A DNA stretch of 64,000 bases from the NCBI RefSeq assembly GCF_023213175.1, contig NZ_CP093312.1, positions 1,612,001-1,676,000 of the forward strand. Reading direction: 5' to 3'. The stretch's first letter is position 1; each line of letters begins with the position of its first letter. This document shows, piece by piece, positions 17,369 through 29,079 of this stretch. The position numbers and the translations under genes were made by a program. This DNA comes from Sulfurovum sp. XGS-02. Lineage in GTDB: Bacteria; Campylobacterota; Campylobacteria; Campylobacterales; Sulfurovaceae. A model generated the notes under the pieces. That model did no database searches. It was not told the origin of the DNA and saw nothing but the letters and a program-made list of their open reading frames with translations.

Positions 17369-18622
17369 TTACCAATCAATGGATTGAACTTTTCTGTCAT
17401 TGAACGGGAAAAGTAAACTCTGATGACTTGACAAATTCGTATATCCTATAGAAGAGCTGTGCCCCCTCTGTTTAAGGAAGAGTATCACAGATCCGTCCGT
17501 AGAAAAACGGGGAAACTGGTTTGAACCCGTGGTTGTGATAGGTCTCGTGTCTGAACTTCCTGTAGAGGTAAGGTAAAGATTAAAGGTGTTATCCCCAAAT
17601 GCATTACTGCTCTCCCTGCTGGAGTAGACTATTTTATCTCCATAGGCATCACAGGCATTGTTGTTACGTCCGTGATACACCACTTGAGAGGTCGGTCCGC
17701 CCGCTATAGACTTTTTAAATACATTGGCATAGCCCAACCGGTTAGAGACAAAGACGATACGACTCTCATCATCTACGTACCGGCCGTTCACATCAATACC
17801 TTTAAAGTTCGTTACCCTTCTCTTCGATCCGGATGCAAGATCAAATTCATAGATATCTGCCTGTCCTTCAGGTGCCATAGTAAGTAGAAGTTTGGAACCG
17901 TCACTCTTCACATCAGAGCAGACAAGCATTCCTGCAGAACTGGCTATCTTCGTTTTTGTTCCGTTATAGATATTCAGTTTGTAGAGTGTAGGGAGTGTCC
18001 CTTTATAAGAGGTATAATAAATATTCCTTTGTGCTCTGTCCGCCCATTTAGGGAAGAGGTTCAATCCGCCTTTGATAATCGTTTTTTTATAACTGAAGGT
18101 ATAATCGGCCAAACGTATTTCACTACGGCCAGGGGTCGTATAGACAGCATAGGCCACATAACGATTGATCCAAGCAATACTTGGATATTGTAAAACATTG
18201 TTAATATCGCTTATCGCTTTGTGTATAAGAAACGGCATTTTTGCTTTGGCGGAGATCGCATAGCTCTTCTTAAAGATCTGTGTACCGTTGGATGCTTTTA
18301 AAAGTCGTACCAGAAGTTTTGCACCGGACCGCTGCTCCATAGCGTACTTAATGACATACTCCTGGCTTTTCAATGCCGGTATGATATAGTCAGAAGAGAG
18401 CTCACCTATATGGTGTGTAGTGTCCGGTAAAAAATGCCCGGAGATCTTAAGATCTGAAAGCAAGATATTAAACACTTTACTGCTCTGTTCAGATGAACCA
18501 TCCATAAGCGCTATACGTGCACGCTGCTCCACATCTTTTTCTATTTTAAGCGTTGCATCTACCCCGAAAACGTTCAATGTAAAAAAGGTAATTGATATGA
18601 AAATTATTGATAGATATCTCAA
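17369..18622 (-). CDS. tolB: Tol-Pal periplasmic beta-propeller protein TolB
   Basis: Periplasmic partner of Pal in the Tol-Pal system. The 417-residue protein has a signal peptide ending near VFGVDA, an N-terminal alpha/beta domain and a C-terminal beta-propeller with WD40-like PD40 repeats (NLFPKWADRAQRNIYY, NQFPRFSTDGSVILF). Translation begins at TTG 18622, supported by AGAGGA seven bases upstream. It is no longer contiguous with tolA and must have its own promoter; a TACAAT at 18659-18664 is the candidate. Confidence 0.93.
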   Translation of the reverse strand: MRYLSIIFISITFFTLNVFGVDATLKIEKDVEQRARIALMDGSSEQSSKVFNILLSDLKISGHFLPDTTHHIGELSSDYIIPALKSQEYVIKYAMEQRSGAKLLVRLLKASNGTQIFKKSYAISAKAKMPFLIHKAISDINNVLQYPSIAWINRYVAYAVYTTPGRSEIRLADYTFSYKKTIIKGGLNLFPKWADRAQRNIYYTSYKGTLPTLYKLNIYNGTKTKIASSAGMLVCSDVKSDGSKLLLTMAPEGQADIYEFDLASGSKRRVTNFKGIDVNGRYVDDESRIVFVSNRLGYANVFKKSIAGGPTSQVVYHGRNNNACDAYGDKIVYSSRESSNAFGDNTFNLYLTSTGSSDTRPITTTGSNQFPRFSTDGSVILFLKQRGHSSSIGYTNLSSHQSLLFPFNDRKVQSIDW

Positions 18623-18658
18623 GAATATTCCTCTATTTTAGTGTTTGTTTTAGTCTGT

Positions 18659-18664
18659 ATTGTA
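18659..18664 (-). promoter_or_regulatory. Candidate -10 box for tolB
   Basis: TACAAT on the minus strand lies 36 bases upstream of the TTG start of tolB. A separate promoter here is expected, because the upstream genes run in the opposite direction. Confidence 0.5.
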
Positions 18665-18754
18665 TCCTTGCTCTCTTAAAATATTCATTAATTAATATCA
18701 AAATATTTTTTGGTGATTGAATTTATGATAAAATAAAAAATAAAGGAGTCTACG

Positions 18755-19312
18755 TTGAATGATATAGTGATAGCCTTAGCCAAAGCTGCTATTTCAGCGG
18801 CACTGAATCAACCTCAAGATTTTGATCTGGAATCTGCCTTAAAAACCTATCCCTCCCTTAAAGAGAACGGTGCTGCTTTTGTCACCATTAACACAAAATC
18901 CCATGGACAACTTCGGGGATGTATAGGTTCACTGCATGCCTGTCGCCCACTCTATGAAGACATTATACATAATGCACAGTCTGCTGCCCTGTGTGACCCA
19001 AGATTTTTACCTCTTAGTATAGAAGAACTAGACCAAATTGATATAGAGGTCTCTATCCTTTCAGAGCCTCAACCCTTATCCTATGACTCTATAGAAGATC
19101 TAAAAGCCAAAATTGTTCCTTTCAAAGATGGTATCGTACTGAAACTGAACGGCAGACAAGCTACCTACTTACCGCAGGTTTGGGAGCAGTTGCCTCGCTT
19201 TGAAGATTTCTTCTCCAGTCTGTGCTTGAAAGCCAACCTTGGAAATAACTGTCTCTCTCAGCATCCTGAGATCTCTACCTATAGGGTCAAAAAATATAAG
19301 GAAGGGTCATAA
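18755..19312 (+). CDS. AMMECR1-domain protein (AmmeMemoRadiSam protein A-like)
   Basis: A 185-residue AMMECR1 protein with the signature QLRGCIGSL near residues 51-59 and the usual domain end YRVKKY. Start is TTG 18755, supported by AAAGGAG six bases upstream. In many bacteria this family is encoded beside a Memo-like protein and a radical SAM enzyme (the AmmeMemoRadiSam set). Neither is next to it here, so this copy is an orphan or works with partners elsewhere. The molecular function of the family is not settled. It lies between tolB and the GGDEF/EAL gene. Confidence 0.88.
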   Translation: MNDIVIALAKAAISAALNQPQDFDLESALKTYPSLKENGAAFVTINTKSHGQLRGCIGSLHACRPLYEDIIHNAQSAALCDPRFLPLSIEELDQIDIEVSILSEPQPLSYDSIEDLKAKIVPFKDGIVLKLNGRQATYLPQVWEQLPRFEDFFSSLCLKANLGNNCLSQHPEISTYRVKKYKEGS

Positions 19313-19616
19313 ATATCTTCTCATACAAGACTACCCATTATCAAACATTGTCACCAAAGGGTAATATCCTCTATATTTACATTTTGAACATGTATACTCG
19401 CGCTTCATCGTATGGGAAACGTACATCCTAAATATAAAATTACAAAAAAATGCACTACACGATTGAAATACCCTCATAAAATATACCATCTATACAGCAA
19501 AAACAAATAGAACAAAAGATACCATGTTACGCAACATGGTATCTGGTCATGGGAGGGAGAGTTTTTTTGGCCTTAATGGGTCAATTCAGTGTTAAAAGGA
19601 CAAGGATATATTTTCT
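19313..19616. other. 304-base intergenic region with a perfect 12-bp hairpin
   Basis: This AT-rich gap between AMMECR1 and the GGDEF/EAL gene has no coding sequence I can support. Its one clear element is the palindrome at 19517-19544. A T-run (19562-19568) and purine-rich AAGG segments near 19594-19605 precede the GGDEF/EAL start. Confidence 0.6.
19517..19544. promoter_or_regulatory. Perfect 12-bp inverted repeat upstream of GGDEF/EAL gene
   Basis: AGATACCATGTT and AACATGGTATCT flank a four-base loop. On the minus strand the stem is followed by TTTTGTTC, which would suit an intrinsic terminator for minus-strand transcription. On the plus strand the palindrome lies 73 bases before the downstream gene and could be an operator or leader structure. 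Confidence 0.6.
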
Positions 19617-21929
19617 ATGGAGTATTTAAAAGAGCTGTTTCAATTAAGAAAACATAGGGTTGTTGATCAAAACACACTTGACAATGTCTATAACTTTGCA
19701 AGAAAATCCCTTATCAGTCTTGTACTACTTGAAACGATCTTTCTTTATCTGCTGACACCTTATGTTGGTAACCATGCATTTGTCTGGTATGGTATAACCG
19801 TAGTATTTACACTGTGGAGACTGCATGATGCCTATGACTATAAAAATCATGTGGAGAGATATTCGCTCGAAAGATGGCATAAAAGGTTTGTGATTCGGTC
19901 ATGGATGACCGCATTGATGTATGCCATCTTGATTCTCTTTATCACTCCCCAGCTCAATGATTATTATCAAATGCTTGTCTTTGTCATTATCCTCGGGATG
20001 AGCAGTGCGGAGGCAAACACCCTATCGTATGACTACCGTACTGCGATAGGTTTTCTACTCATACTTTATATCCCTCTTTTTATGACGATGCTTCTCATTA
20101 CAAAAGTGGAAACTATCATCCTCGCCTTTTTATTGCTGATCTATTTCTTTGCCCAGGCAAATATTATTTTACACTCTTACAATCAGAAAAAAACACTTGA
20201 AAGCAAAGAAGAGATCATCTCCGAAATGGAAGTCATGCTTCAGGAAAAACAAGAACTGCTGCACAGTTTATTTGAGGAAGCCCCTATTGGTATATTCTCC
20301 TGTGATACAGACTGCAGCATCATCAACTGTAATGAAAAATTGAGTACACTTTTTCAACGTCCACAAGAAGAGATCATTGGTCAGACTGCCTATAAGGTCT
20401 TTCAAAACAGCACCTCCGGAGATCTTCATAGGGTGCTCAGAGGTAATTCTCTTGTCTCTAAAGACTCACATCTCCTTCCAAATAATGAAGAGCTACTGGT
20501 AGAGATAAAATATTTTCCATTTACTGACAGTGACAATAAAAGCATTGGTCTCATAGGTCTGGTAGATGATAAGACCCAGGAGCATAAAGTACAAGAACAG
20601 TTGAGTATACTTGCTGCACAGGATGCATTGACTTCACTTCTTAATAGACGCGGGTTTGAAGAATATATGCAGAGTCTTACAAATGATCTCCGATATGGTA
20701 CATACTATTCACTGCTTTACTACCTGGATCTGAATGATTTTAAAAATATCAATGACACCTTGGGGCATAGCACAGGTGATATTGTGCTCATTGATATCTC
20801 AAGACGATTGAGTAAAGCGTTAACCGTTTCTTGCGAGATCTGCCGACTCGGAGGTGATGAGTTTATCATTATGATACCCTTTATCTCTACAAACATGGAG
20901 GTCATGCAAGAAAGAATGCACTATTTTTCTGAAAAGATCATAGATACATTTAAAGAGCCACTGGTGATACATAACTCCTCTCATCTGCTATCTGCAAGTA
21001 TGGGTATGCTCATAGTAGAGCCCGGTTTTAATGATATAGGGGAACTCATACGCCAAGCGGATATCGCCATGTATCAGGCCAAAGGGTCGGGTGAAGCCAC
21101 CTCTTTTTACAATGCCGTACTCGATCAAAAACAACAAGAGGAATTTGCACTGCAATCTGATCTACACCATGCATTGAGAAATAGAGAGTTCATACTTCTT
21201 CTTCAACCTATCGTCTCTATGACAGATGACACAGTCATTGCAGCAGAAACACTACTACGTTGGCAACATCCGACAAAAGGACTTCTTAATCCGGATAAAT
21301 TTATCCCTCTTCTTATGAAAAGTGGCTTGCTATGGGATACAACTTGGTGGATCCTCGAGCAGACGTGTATACAGATAAGCACATGGAAAAGACAGAACCG
21401 GTGGAATCTTGAATATATATCCATCAATATCGATGTACTACAGCTCCTGGAAGATAATTTTGCCCCGCGTTATCTTAGTATGATAGAACGCCATGGATTA
21501 AAATGTTCAGATATTACCTTCGAGATCACGGAGCAAACACTGATAGAAAACTTTAAAAATACCAAAGAGGTCATCTCCACCTTACAGCAGAACGGAGTAC
21601 GATTTGCTATAGATGACTTCGGTGTAGGATACTCCTCACTTTCCTATATTCAAAATCTCTCTCTGGATACGATCAAGATAGATAAATCATTTGTCCTCAA
21701 TATAGAAAATAATGTTTCAGATATCGCGCTCATTAAAACCATATTACACATTGCTGAACAGTTCGATTATACACTGGTGATTGAAGGGATTGAAAATGAA
21801 AAACAAAAAAAGTTACTCTATGATCTGGATAACAAACTTGTCTATCAAGGTTTCCATTTTTCTAAACCTATAACAAAAGAAGAGTTTGGTATCAGATATT
21901 TATACAGCATCAATATGATAGCCTCTTAA
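19617..21929 (+). CDS. Membrane-anchored PAS-GGDEF-EAL cyclic-di-GMP enzyme
   Basis: A 770-residue inner-membrane protein for c-di-GMP turnover. Residues 30-190 hold about six membrane segments and 215-320 a PAS domain. A GGDEF domain carries an exact RLGGDEF at 410-416, and an EAL domain spans 520-760. The upstream RxxD inhibitory site is absent (VSCE). The EAL signature is ETL at 544-546, with its glutamate kept. Other phosphodiesterase residues are present, including ISINID, FEITEQ, IDDFGVGYSS, IKIDK and EGIE. Both activities are therefore possible. It lies convergent to tolA. Confidence 0.93.
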   Translation: MEYLKELFQLRKHRVVDQNTLDNVYNFARKSLISLVLLETIFLYLLTPYVGNHAFVWYGITVVFTLWRLHDAYDYKNHVERYSLERWHKRFVIRSWMTALMYAILILFITPQLNDYYQMLVFVIILGMSSAEANTLSYDYRTAIGFLLILYIPLFMTMLLITKVETIILAFLLLIYFFAQANIILHSYNQKKTLESKEEIISEMEVMLQEKQELLHSLFEEAPIGIFSCDTDCSIINCNEKLSTLFQRPQEEIIGQTAYKVFQNSTSGDLHRVLRGNSLVSKDSHLLPNNEELLVEIKYFPFTDSDNKSIGLIGLVDDKTQEHKVQEQLSILAAQDALTSLLNRRGFEEYMQSLTNDLRYGTYYSLLYYLDLNDFKNINDTLGHSTGDIVLIDISRRLSKALTVSCEICRLGGDEFIIMIPFISTNMEVMQERMHYFSEKIIDTFKEPLVIHNSSHLLSASMGMLIVEPGFNDIGELIRQADIAMYQAKGSGEATSFYNAVLDQKQQEEFALQSDLHHALRNREFILLLQPIVSMTDDTVIAAETLLRWQHPTKGLLNPDKFIPLLMKSGLLWDTTWWILEQTCIQISTWKRQNRWNLEYISINIDVLQLLEDNFAPRYLSMIERHGLKCSDITFEITEQTLIENFKNTKEVISTLQQNGVRFAIDDFGVGYSSLSYIQNLSLDTIKIDKSFVLNIENNVSDIALIKTILHIAEQFDYTLVIEGIENEKQKKLLYDLDNKLVYQGFHFSKPITKEEFGIRYLYSINMIAS

Positions 21930-21962
21930 TATAACTGATTACGCTGCAGCATAATGCATATA

Positions 21963-22766
21963 CTATTCAGTAGCAACGAACTCAACATCCAGCTCATAGG
22001 CTCTGTTTCCCTTATGCGGTCCAAAGCCTATCTTTTGCAACTGCTCTAAGTAAGCCATGAGACCTGTATTGAATGCTTCATTTCCGGATGCCGTGATCAC
22101 TTCATATTGAAATCTACCGTTGGGTTCTACCCTAAGCCATACTTTTGCCTTCTCTCCTGCATATTCACTTTGTGCCGGCCAACCTTTGAGTTTCTCTTCT
22201 ATCTTGGCCAAATAGGCATTCTCTATACCCGTATCACTCTGTTTTTCTCTCTTTAATGAATCAGAGACAAGATCACTTGCACTGGTTTTATTTGCAACTT
22301 TTTTGATCTCAACTTTTTTTGGCTTCACAGGTATTGTCTTAACAGGCTTAGGCTTTTCAATCTTCTTTTTAGAAGTAATATTGGCAAACAGATCTTTTGG
22401 TTTATTTACCTTTTTAGGCTTAGTCGTATTGACATCTTTTTTCTTTTTGACAACCTTTGCTTTTTTCACTACCTTCTCTTTAATGATCTTTTTTTCAACT
22501 ACTTTCTTCTTCACTTCTTTTTTAGGTTTTGGTTTTGGCTTAGGCTTTGGTTTCACTACTTTCTTGGGTGCTGTGGTGATCTCTTTTTTAACCTGAGGTT
22601 TAGGTGTACTCATAGAGACGCGAATACGCTCTTCATTTTTCTTCACAAAATGTACCGGTTTTTTTTCATCACGTGTATTGAAATAGAAGAGAAGCAGCGA
22701 AATGACACCTATATAGATGCCCACAGCCAACAATCCTGAAATAAGTGTAGAGGGCTTCTTGATCAT
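21963..22766 (-). CDS. tolA: TolA/TonB-like energy-transducing protein
   Basis: Inner-membrane protein spanning the periplasm, predicted to pass proton-motive force from TolQR to TolB-Pal. The 267-residue protein has a membrane anchor at about 9-29. A long Lys/Pro-rich region follows (residues 50-170; KPKPKPKPKPKKEV). A C-terminal TonB/TolA-type domain has WLRVEPNGRFQYEVITASGN. Its position after tolR favours TolA over TonB, though the low-complexity linker is TonB-like. The start overlaps tolR by four bases. Downstream there is a switch to convergent genes instead of tolB. Confidence 0.87.
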   Translation of the reverse strand: MIKKPSTLISGLLAVGIYIGVISLLLFYFNTRDEKKPVHFVKKNEERIRVSMSTPKPQVKKEITTAPKKVVKPKPKPKPKPKKEVKKKVVEKKIIKEKVVKKAKVVKKKKDVNTTKPKKVNKPKDLFANITSKKKIEKPKPVKTIPVKPKKVEIKKVANKTSASDLVSDSLKREKQSDTGIENAYLAKIEEKLKGWPAQSEYAGEKAKVWLRVEPNGRFQYEVITASGNEAFNTGLMAYLEQLQKIGFGPHKGNRAYELDVEFVATE

Positions 22767-23149
22767 AATGTTATCAATGAGACCTTCTCGAAACCTGCTG
22801 CTTTCACGCTTTTAAGAAGATACATAATATTTTTGTATTTCAAGCTTTCATCTGCTCGGATATAGACTTCGGAGTTTTTATCATATTTTACAGACTGGTT
22901 CACAAAATCATCTGCAAAAGTATCTAAGGCATAGGTATCTTTGCCAAGATAGATCTTTTTCTCCTTGTCCATACGGATCGTAAGTGTTTTTGGTTTTTCT
23001 ACTTTAACGGTTTTTGATCCTTGAGGTAAGGTTATTTGTTCTTGAAAAGTGATCGTAGGGGCCGTGACCATCAGGATAGCCATCAATACAAGCATAACAT
23101 CCACAAGTGGCGTAATGTTCAAGTCTGGATCATCATCCCAACTAAACAT
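22763..23149 (-). CDS. tolR: TolR/ExbD-family proton channel subunit
   Basis: Membrane protein of 128 residues that with TolQ forms the proton-conducting motor. One N-terminal membrane segment carries the conserved aspartate in LNITPLVDVMLVLM. The C-terminal periplasmic domain ends KAAGFEKVSLIT, typical of ExbD/TolR. The start shares one base with the tolQ stop, and the stop overlaps tolA by four bases, so the three genes are translationally coupled. Confidence 0.92.
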   Translation of the reverse strand: MFSWDDDPDLNITPLVDVMLVLMAILMVTAPTITFQEQITLPQGSKTVKVEKPKTLTIRMDKEKKIYLGKDTYALDTFADDFVNQSVKYDKNSEVYIRADESLKYKNIMYLLKSVKAAGFEKVSLITL

Positions 23150-23727
23150 TATTCGTCCCCATTAACCTGGGAGAGGATCACTTCTGATTGAGAAGAGAGC
23201 AATGAACTTAGCTCATAAGCCTTGCGCTTGAGTATCAAATGAAACGAATAGGCAAATATCGCTACAGCAATACCTGCTGCAGTCGCGATAAGCGCTTCAG
23301 ATATCGCTGGGGCAACGACACTCAAAGAGGCACTCGATTGTGCCCCCAGTTTCGTAAATGTTTCAAGTATTCCAACTACCGTACCAAAAAGACCTATGAA
23401 AGGGGAAGTGGATGCAATAATAGAGAGCCAGGTAAGTCCTTTTGTGGATACCCTTATCGCATCAGAAGATGCTGCTTGAAGTATAGCTTTATTGGGTACA
23501 TTGACACGAGACAGATAAGTAAAAATAAGTGAATTACTGGCCACTGATTTTGACTGACCTGTATAGAGAGCTTTGAGTGATTTGGCTTCAGATGCAATAC
23601 GTGCATTCAAGATATAGAATCTGTCCAGAAATACCCAAAATGTAGCTATAAAGTATCCTGAGAGTAAAAGCAGTACAAATATCGTGATTGCACTGCTTTC
23701 AAAGAAATAAGTAGTGAGAGAGCTCAA
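23149..23727 (-). CDS. tolQ: TolQ/ExbB-family proton channel subunit
   Basis: Integral membrane partner of TolR, 192 residues with three membrane segments. The family core is seen at LSIIASTSPFIGLFGTVVGILETF and the final segment at ALIATAAGIAVAIFAYSFHL. Translation likely begins at TTG 23727, one base after the atpC stop, with GGAAAG about ten bases upstream. This tight join places tolQRA at the end of the ATP synthase transcript, an arrangement seen in related genomes. Confidence 0.92.
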   Translation of the reverse strand: MSSLTTYFFESSAITIFVLLLLSGYFIATFWVFLDRFYILNARIASEAKSLKALYTGQSKSVASNSLIFTYLSRVNVPNKAILQAASSDAIRVSTKGLTWLSIIASTSPFIGLFGTVVGILETFTKLGAQSSASLSVVAPAISEALIATAAGIAVAIFAYSFHLILKRKAYELSSLLSSQSEVILSQVNGDE

Positions 23728-23728
23728 A

Positions 23729-24115
23729 TTATAAAGACTTTCCGATGTGCTCTACTTTGCTTACCGCTGCTGCGATAGCTGTGCTAGAAGATTCAGCACT
23801 TTTGAGTAACTCTTTTGCTGCTTCAAGTGCTTTAGCAAGATCACTATCTGCACCGGAAAGAGCAACTGCACCATCTACGATACAAGTTGTCTTCTCTTCA
23901 TCGACTTTTACATACCCGGAGTTGATAGCTACTGCTACTTCGCTCCCGTCTGCCTTATCGATCACAATGACACCCGTATCAAGTAATGATACCAAAGTAG
24001 CGTGATTGGCTAAAACACCAAATTCACCCTCTGACCCCGGTAGTGTTACCTGTTTTACTTCAGCGTCAAAAATCACACCGTTTGGTGTGACTATTTCTAG
24101 CTTCATAAGTTCCAT
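23729..24115 (-). CDS. atpC: ATP synthase F1 epsilon subunit
   Basis: Central-stalk subunit that couples rotation and can inhibit ATP hydrolysis. The 128-residue protein has the N-terminal beta-sandwich signature (LEIVTPNGVIFDAEV, LPGSEGEFGVLANHA) and a C-terminal two-helix region rich in Ala and Ser. It is the last atp gene and is followed by tolQ after one base. Confidence 0.95.
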   Translation of the reverse strand: MELMKLEIVTPNGVIFDAEVKQVTLPGSEGEFGVLANHATLVSLLDTGVIVIDKADGSEVAVAINSGYVKVDEEKTTCIVDGAVALSGADSDLAKALEAAKELLKSAESSSTAIAAAVSKVEHIGKSL

Positions 24116-24144
24116 AAATATCCTTTATAAGACAAGAACTAAGA

Positions 24145-26447
<2,303 letters not shown>

Positions 26448-26459
26448 ATTAAGCCTTTC

Positions 26460-27974
26460 TTATCCAGCGAATGAAGCTTTGAAATCTTCGATAGCTTTAC
26501 GTAATTCTCCATCTGTATCATCAGAGATCTTCTTCTCAGTTCTGATAGCATCAAGGATATTCGCATATTTTGCTTCCATAAATGGCATAAGGTCTGCTTC
26601 AAACTTTGTTACAGAAGATGCAGCGATATCATCAAGGTATCCATTTGCACCTGCAAAGATGATCACAACTTGTTTCTCAATTGCAACCGGCTGGTATGGC
26701 CCTTGTTTAAGTACCTCTACCATTCTCTGACCACGCTCAAGCTGACCTCTTGTATAGTCATCAAGATCAGATGCAAACTGTGCAAATGCCTGAAGCTCTC
26801 TAAATGAAGCAAGGTCAAGTCTCAATGTACCAGATACTTGTTTTGTTGCTTTGATCTGTGCAGCACCACCAACTCTTGATACAGAAAGACCTACGTTGAT
26901 CGCCGGTCTGATACCTGAGTTGAACAAGTCAGTTTCTAGGAAGATCTGACCATCTGTAATAGAGATAACGTTTGTCGGGATATACGCCGCAACATCACCT
27001 GCTTGTGTTTCAATGATCGGGAATGCAGTAATAGAACCTGCACCTAGATCATCAGAAAGCTTTGCAGCTCTTTCAAGAAGTCTTGAGTGAAGATAGAAAA
27101 CATCACCTGGGTATGCTTCTCTACCCGGAGGTCTTCTAAGGATCAATGACATCTCTCTATATGCAACTGCATGTTTAGAAAGGTCATCATAGAAGATAAC
27201 CGCATGTCTACCGTTGTCTCTGAAGTACTCAGCCATAGTTACACCCGCATATGGAGCAAGGAACTGAAGTGCTGAAGAGTCAGCTGCACCAGCAGTTACA
27301 ACGATCGTGTAATCCATTGCACCATGCTCTTCAAGCTTCTTCACTGTAGCAGCTACAGTTGATTGCTTTTGACCAATCGCAACATAGATACATACAACAT
27401 CTTGACCTTTTTGGTTGATGATCGTATCGATAGCCAATGTTGTTTTACCTGTTTGTCTATCACCGATGATAAGCTCTCTTTGTCCTCTACCAACCGGTAC
27501 AAGTGCATCGATCGCTTTGATACCTGTTTGAAGTGGTTCATGAACTGATTTTCTAGCCATGATCCCTGGTGCTTTTTCTTCAATAAATCTATGCTCAGTT
27601 GCTTCAACTGCACCTTTACCATCTACAGGCTCACCAAGTGGGTTTACTACTCTACCCATCATACCGTCACCTACTGGTGTCTTAAGAAGATCTCCCGCTC
27701 TTTTAGCACTCATACCTTCTTTGATACCTGCACTTGAACCAAGAACAACCACACCAACGTTTGCTTCCTCAAGGTTTAATACAAGTCCTTTAGCACCGTT
27801 ATCAAACTCTACAACTTCACCAGCCATAACATTGTTAAGACCATATACTGTTGCAATACCGTCTGCGATACCTACTACTTTTCCTACTTCATTGATGTCA
27901 ACATCAATTTCAAAATTCTCAATTCTTTCTTTGATGATAGAACTTATCTCATCTGCTTGCAATTTAACTGCCAC
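26460..27974 (-). CDS. atpA: ATP synthase F1 alpha subunit
   Basis: Non-catalytic nucleotide-binding subunit of F1, 504 residues. The P-loop GDRQTGKT is at 171-178. [31 protein letters not shown] and the C-terminal [15 protein letters not shown] are diagnostic. Normal length. It is preceded by atpH with a 23-base gap. Confidence 0.98.
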   Translation of the reverse strand: MAVKLQADEISSIIKERIENFEIDVDINEVGKVVGIADGIATVYGLNNVMAGEVVEFDNGAKGLVLNLEEANVGVVVLGSSAGIKEGMSAKRAGDLLKTPVGDGMMGRVVNPLGEPVDGKGAVEATEHRFIEEKAPGIMARKSVHEPLQTGIKAIDALVPVGRGQRELIIGDRQTGKTTLAIDTIINQKGQDVVCIYVAIGQKQSTVAATVKKLEEHGAMDYTIVVTAGAADSSALQFLAPYAGVTMAEYFRDNGRHAVIFYDDLSKHAVAYREMSLILRRPPGREAYPGDVFYLHSRLLERAAKLSDDLGAGSITAFPIIETQAGDVAAYIPTNVISITDGQIFLETDLFNSGIRPAINVGLSVSRVGGAAQIKATKQVSGTLRLDLASFRELQAFAQFASDLDDYTRGQLERGQRMVEVLKQGPYQPVAIEKQVVIIFAGANGYLDDIAASSVTKFEADLMPFMEAKYANILDAIRTEKKISDDTDGELRKAIEDFKASFAG

Positions 27975-27997
27975 TGATACTCCTTTCTTTTAGATAA

Positions 27998-28522
27998 CTA
28001 CAAAGATTTCTTAATGAAATCAATTAACTGTTCTTTAACTCTCTGCTTAGAGAAGTTTACCTCTATACCCAAATCATCAACTGAAACACGTACCCCGTCA
28101 AAGTCACTTTTTTCTTGTGTCAGTTTGATCATTGAACCTGTATACTTTTTAAGTGTCTCTTCAAGATTAGCGACTGCTGCCTCATCAAGTGATGATGCAC
28201 TTTTCAATACACCTTCATATGAATTTGAAGCTTTTTGCTGATCTGAATTCAATACTTTTGTAATAATAGGAAGGAGATCAAGTCTTCCATTTTCACCTAA
28301 AATCTTAATGAAGTTCACAAGTGTTGCATCACTCTCACCCAGTGAAGATAAGATCATTGCTGTCTTATCTTCACTTGAAATGATCGGAGATGTCAATGTT
28401 GACTTGATCTCTGTACTGCTTACCACTTCACTAAGTACATTAAGTACTTCTAAAACACCTGGAAGGTCTTTAGATACTGAAGAAAGTGCTTTAGCATATC
28501 TTTTAGCAATTAACTCTTCCAT
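27998..28522 (-). CDS. atpH: ATP synthase F1 delta subunit
   Basis: Connects the F1 head to the peripheral stalk. The 174-residue protein begins IAKRYAKALSSV, the usual delta/OSCP start. It ends with the strand GVRVSVDDLGIEVNFSKQRVKEQLIDFIK, although the typical GG(hydrophobic)xxxG turn is weak. It overlaps the atpF stop by one base, so the two are coupled. Confidence 0.92.
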   Translation of the reverse strand: MEELIAKRYAKALSSVSKDLPGVLEVLNVLSEVVSSTEIKSTLTSPIISSEDKTAMILSSLGESDATLVNFIKILGENGRLDLLPIITKVLNSDQQKASNSYEGVLKSASSLDEAAVANLEETLKKYTGSMIKLTQEKSDFDGVRVSVDDLGIEVNFSKQRVKEQLIDFIKKSL

Positions 28523-29073
28523 TACGCCACCTTCTTAGAAATAATTTCAACAACTTTAGCTTCATCTAACATGATGTCATCTGCAGTGATATTTTCACTT
28601 AATATCTCATCGATGGCTTCTCTTGCTGCTTTTCTCTCTTCAAGAGACATTTTCTCTTCAAGTTGTTTATCTAAAAGTGCTAACTCATTTTGATTTGCAG
28701 TCGCGATCTTTTCTGCTAAGAGAATTGCTTCTGCTTTTGCGTCGGCAAGAATTTCTTCTGCTCTCTTTTTACTTTCATCTAAACGATTCTGCGCTTCTTT
28801 TTTCTCATCTTTCGCTGCTTGAAGTTTCTTTTCGATCTCATTTAGTTGCGTTGCAATATCTTCACTTCTGCCTTTAAAGAAGTTTTTGATCGGATTTGCG
28901 ATCAAGTAATAAAGCAAAGCTGCAAAGATCGTAAAGTTAATGACTCTCGGCCAAAAGTCTGATTCTCTACCAGTTTGAGCAAAGTAACGGCTTGACTCTG
29001 CATCACCGCCACTAGCCAAAAGCACAGCAGGTACCATAAGTAAAGACAATAGTACTATTTTTTTCATCTTCAT
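28522..29073 (-). CDS. atpF: ATP synthase F0 b subunit
   Basis: Peripheral-stalk subunit of 183 residues. It starts with an apparent cleavable or anchoring hydrophobic segment (LLSLLMVPAVLLASGG). A second membrane segment lies near VINFTIFAALLYYLIANP, followed by a long amphipathic helix with many Lys, Glu and Ala. The second segment is the true b-subunit anchor; the extra N-terminal one is common in Campylobacterota b subunits. It forms a heterodimer with the b' subunit encoded just upstream. Confidence 0.93.
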   Translation of the reverse strand: MKMKKIVLLSLLMVPAVLLASGGDAESSRYFAQTGRESDFWPRVINFTIFAALLYYLIANPIKNFFKGRSEDIATQLNEIEKKLQAAKDEKKEAQNRLDESKKRAEEILADAKAEAILLAEKIATANQNELALLDKQLEEKMSLEERKAAREAIDEILSENITADDIMLDEAKVVEIISKKVA

Positions 29074-29079
29074 CCCTTC

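Noticed and set aside
22303-22596. 97-residue Phe/Leu-rich frame opposite tolA
   Set aside because: It is the complement of the Lys/Pro-rich linker of TolA.
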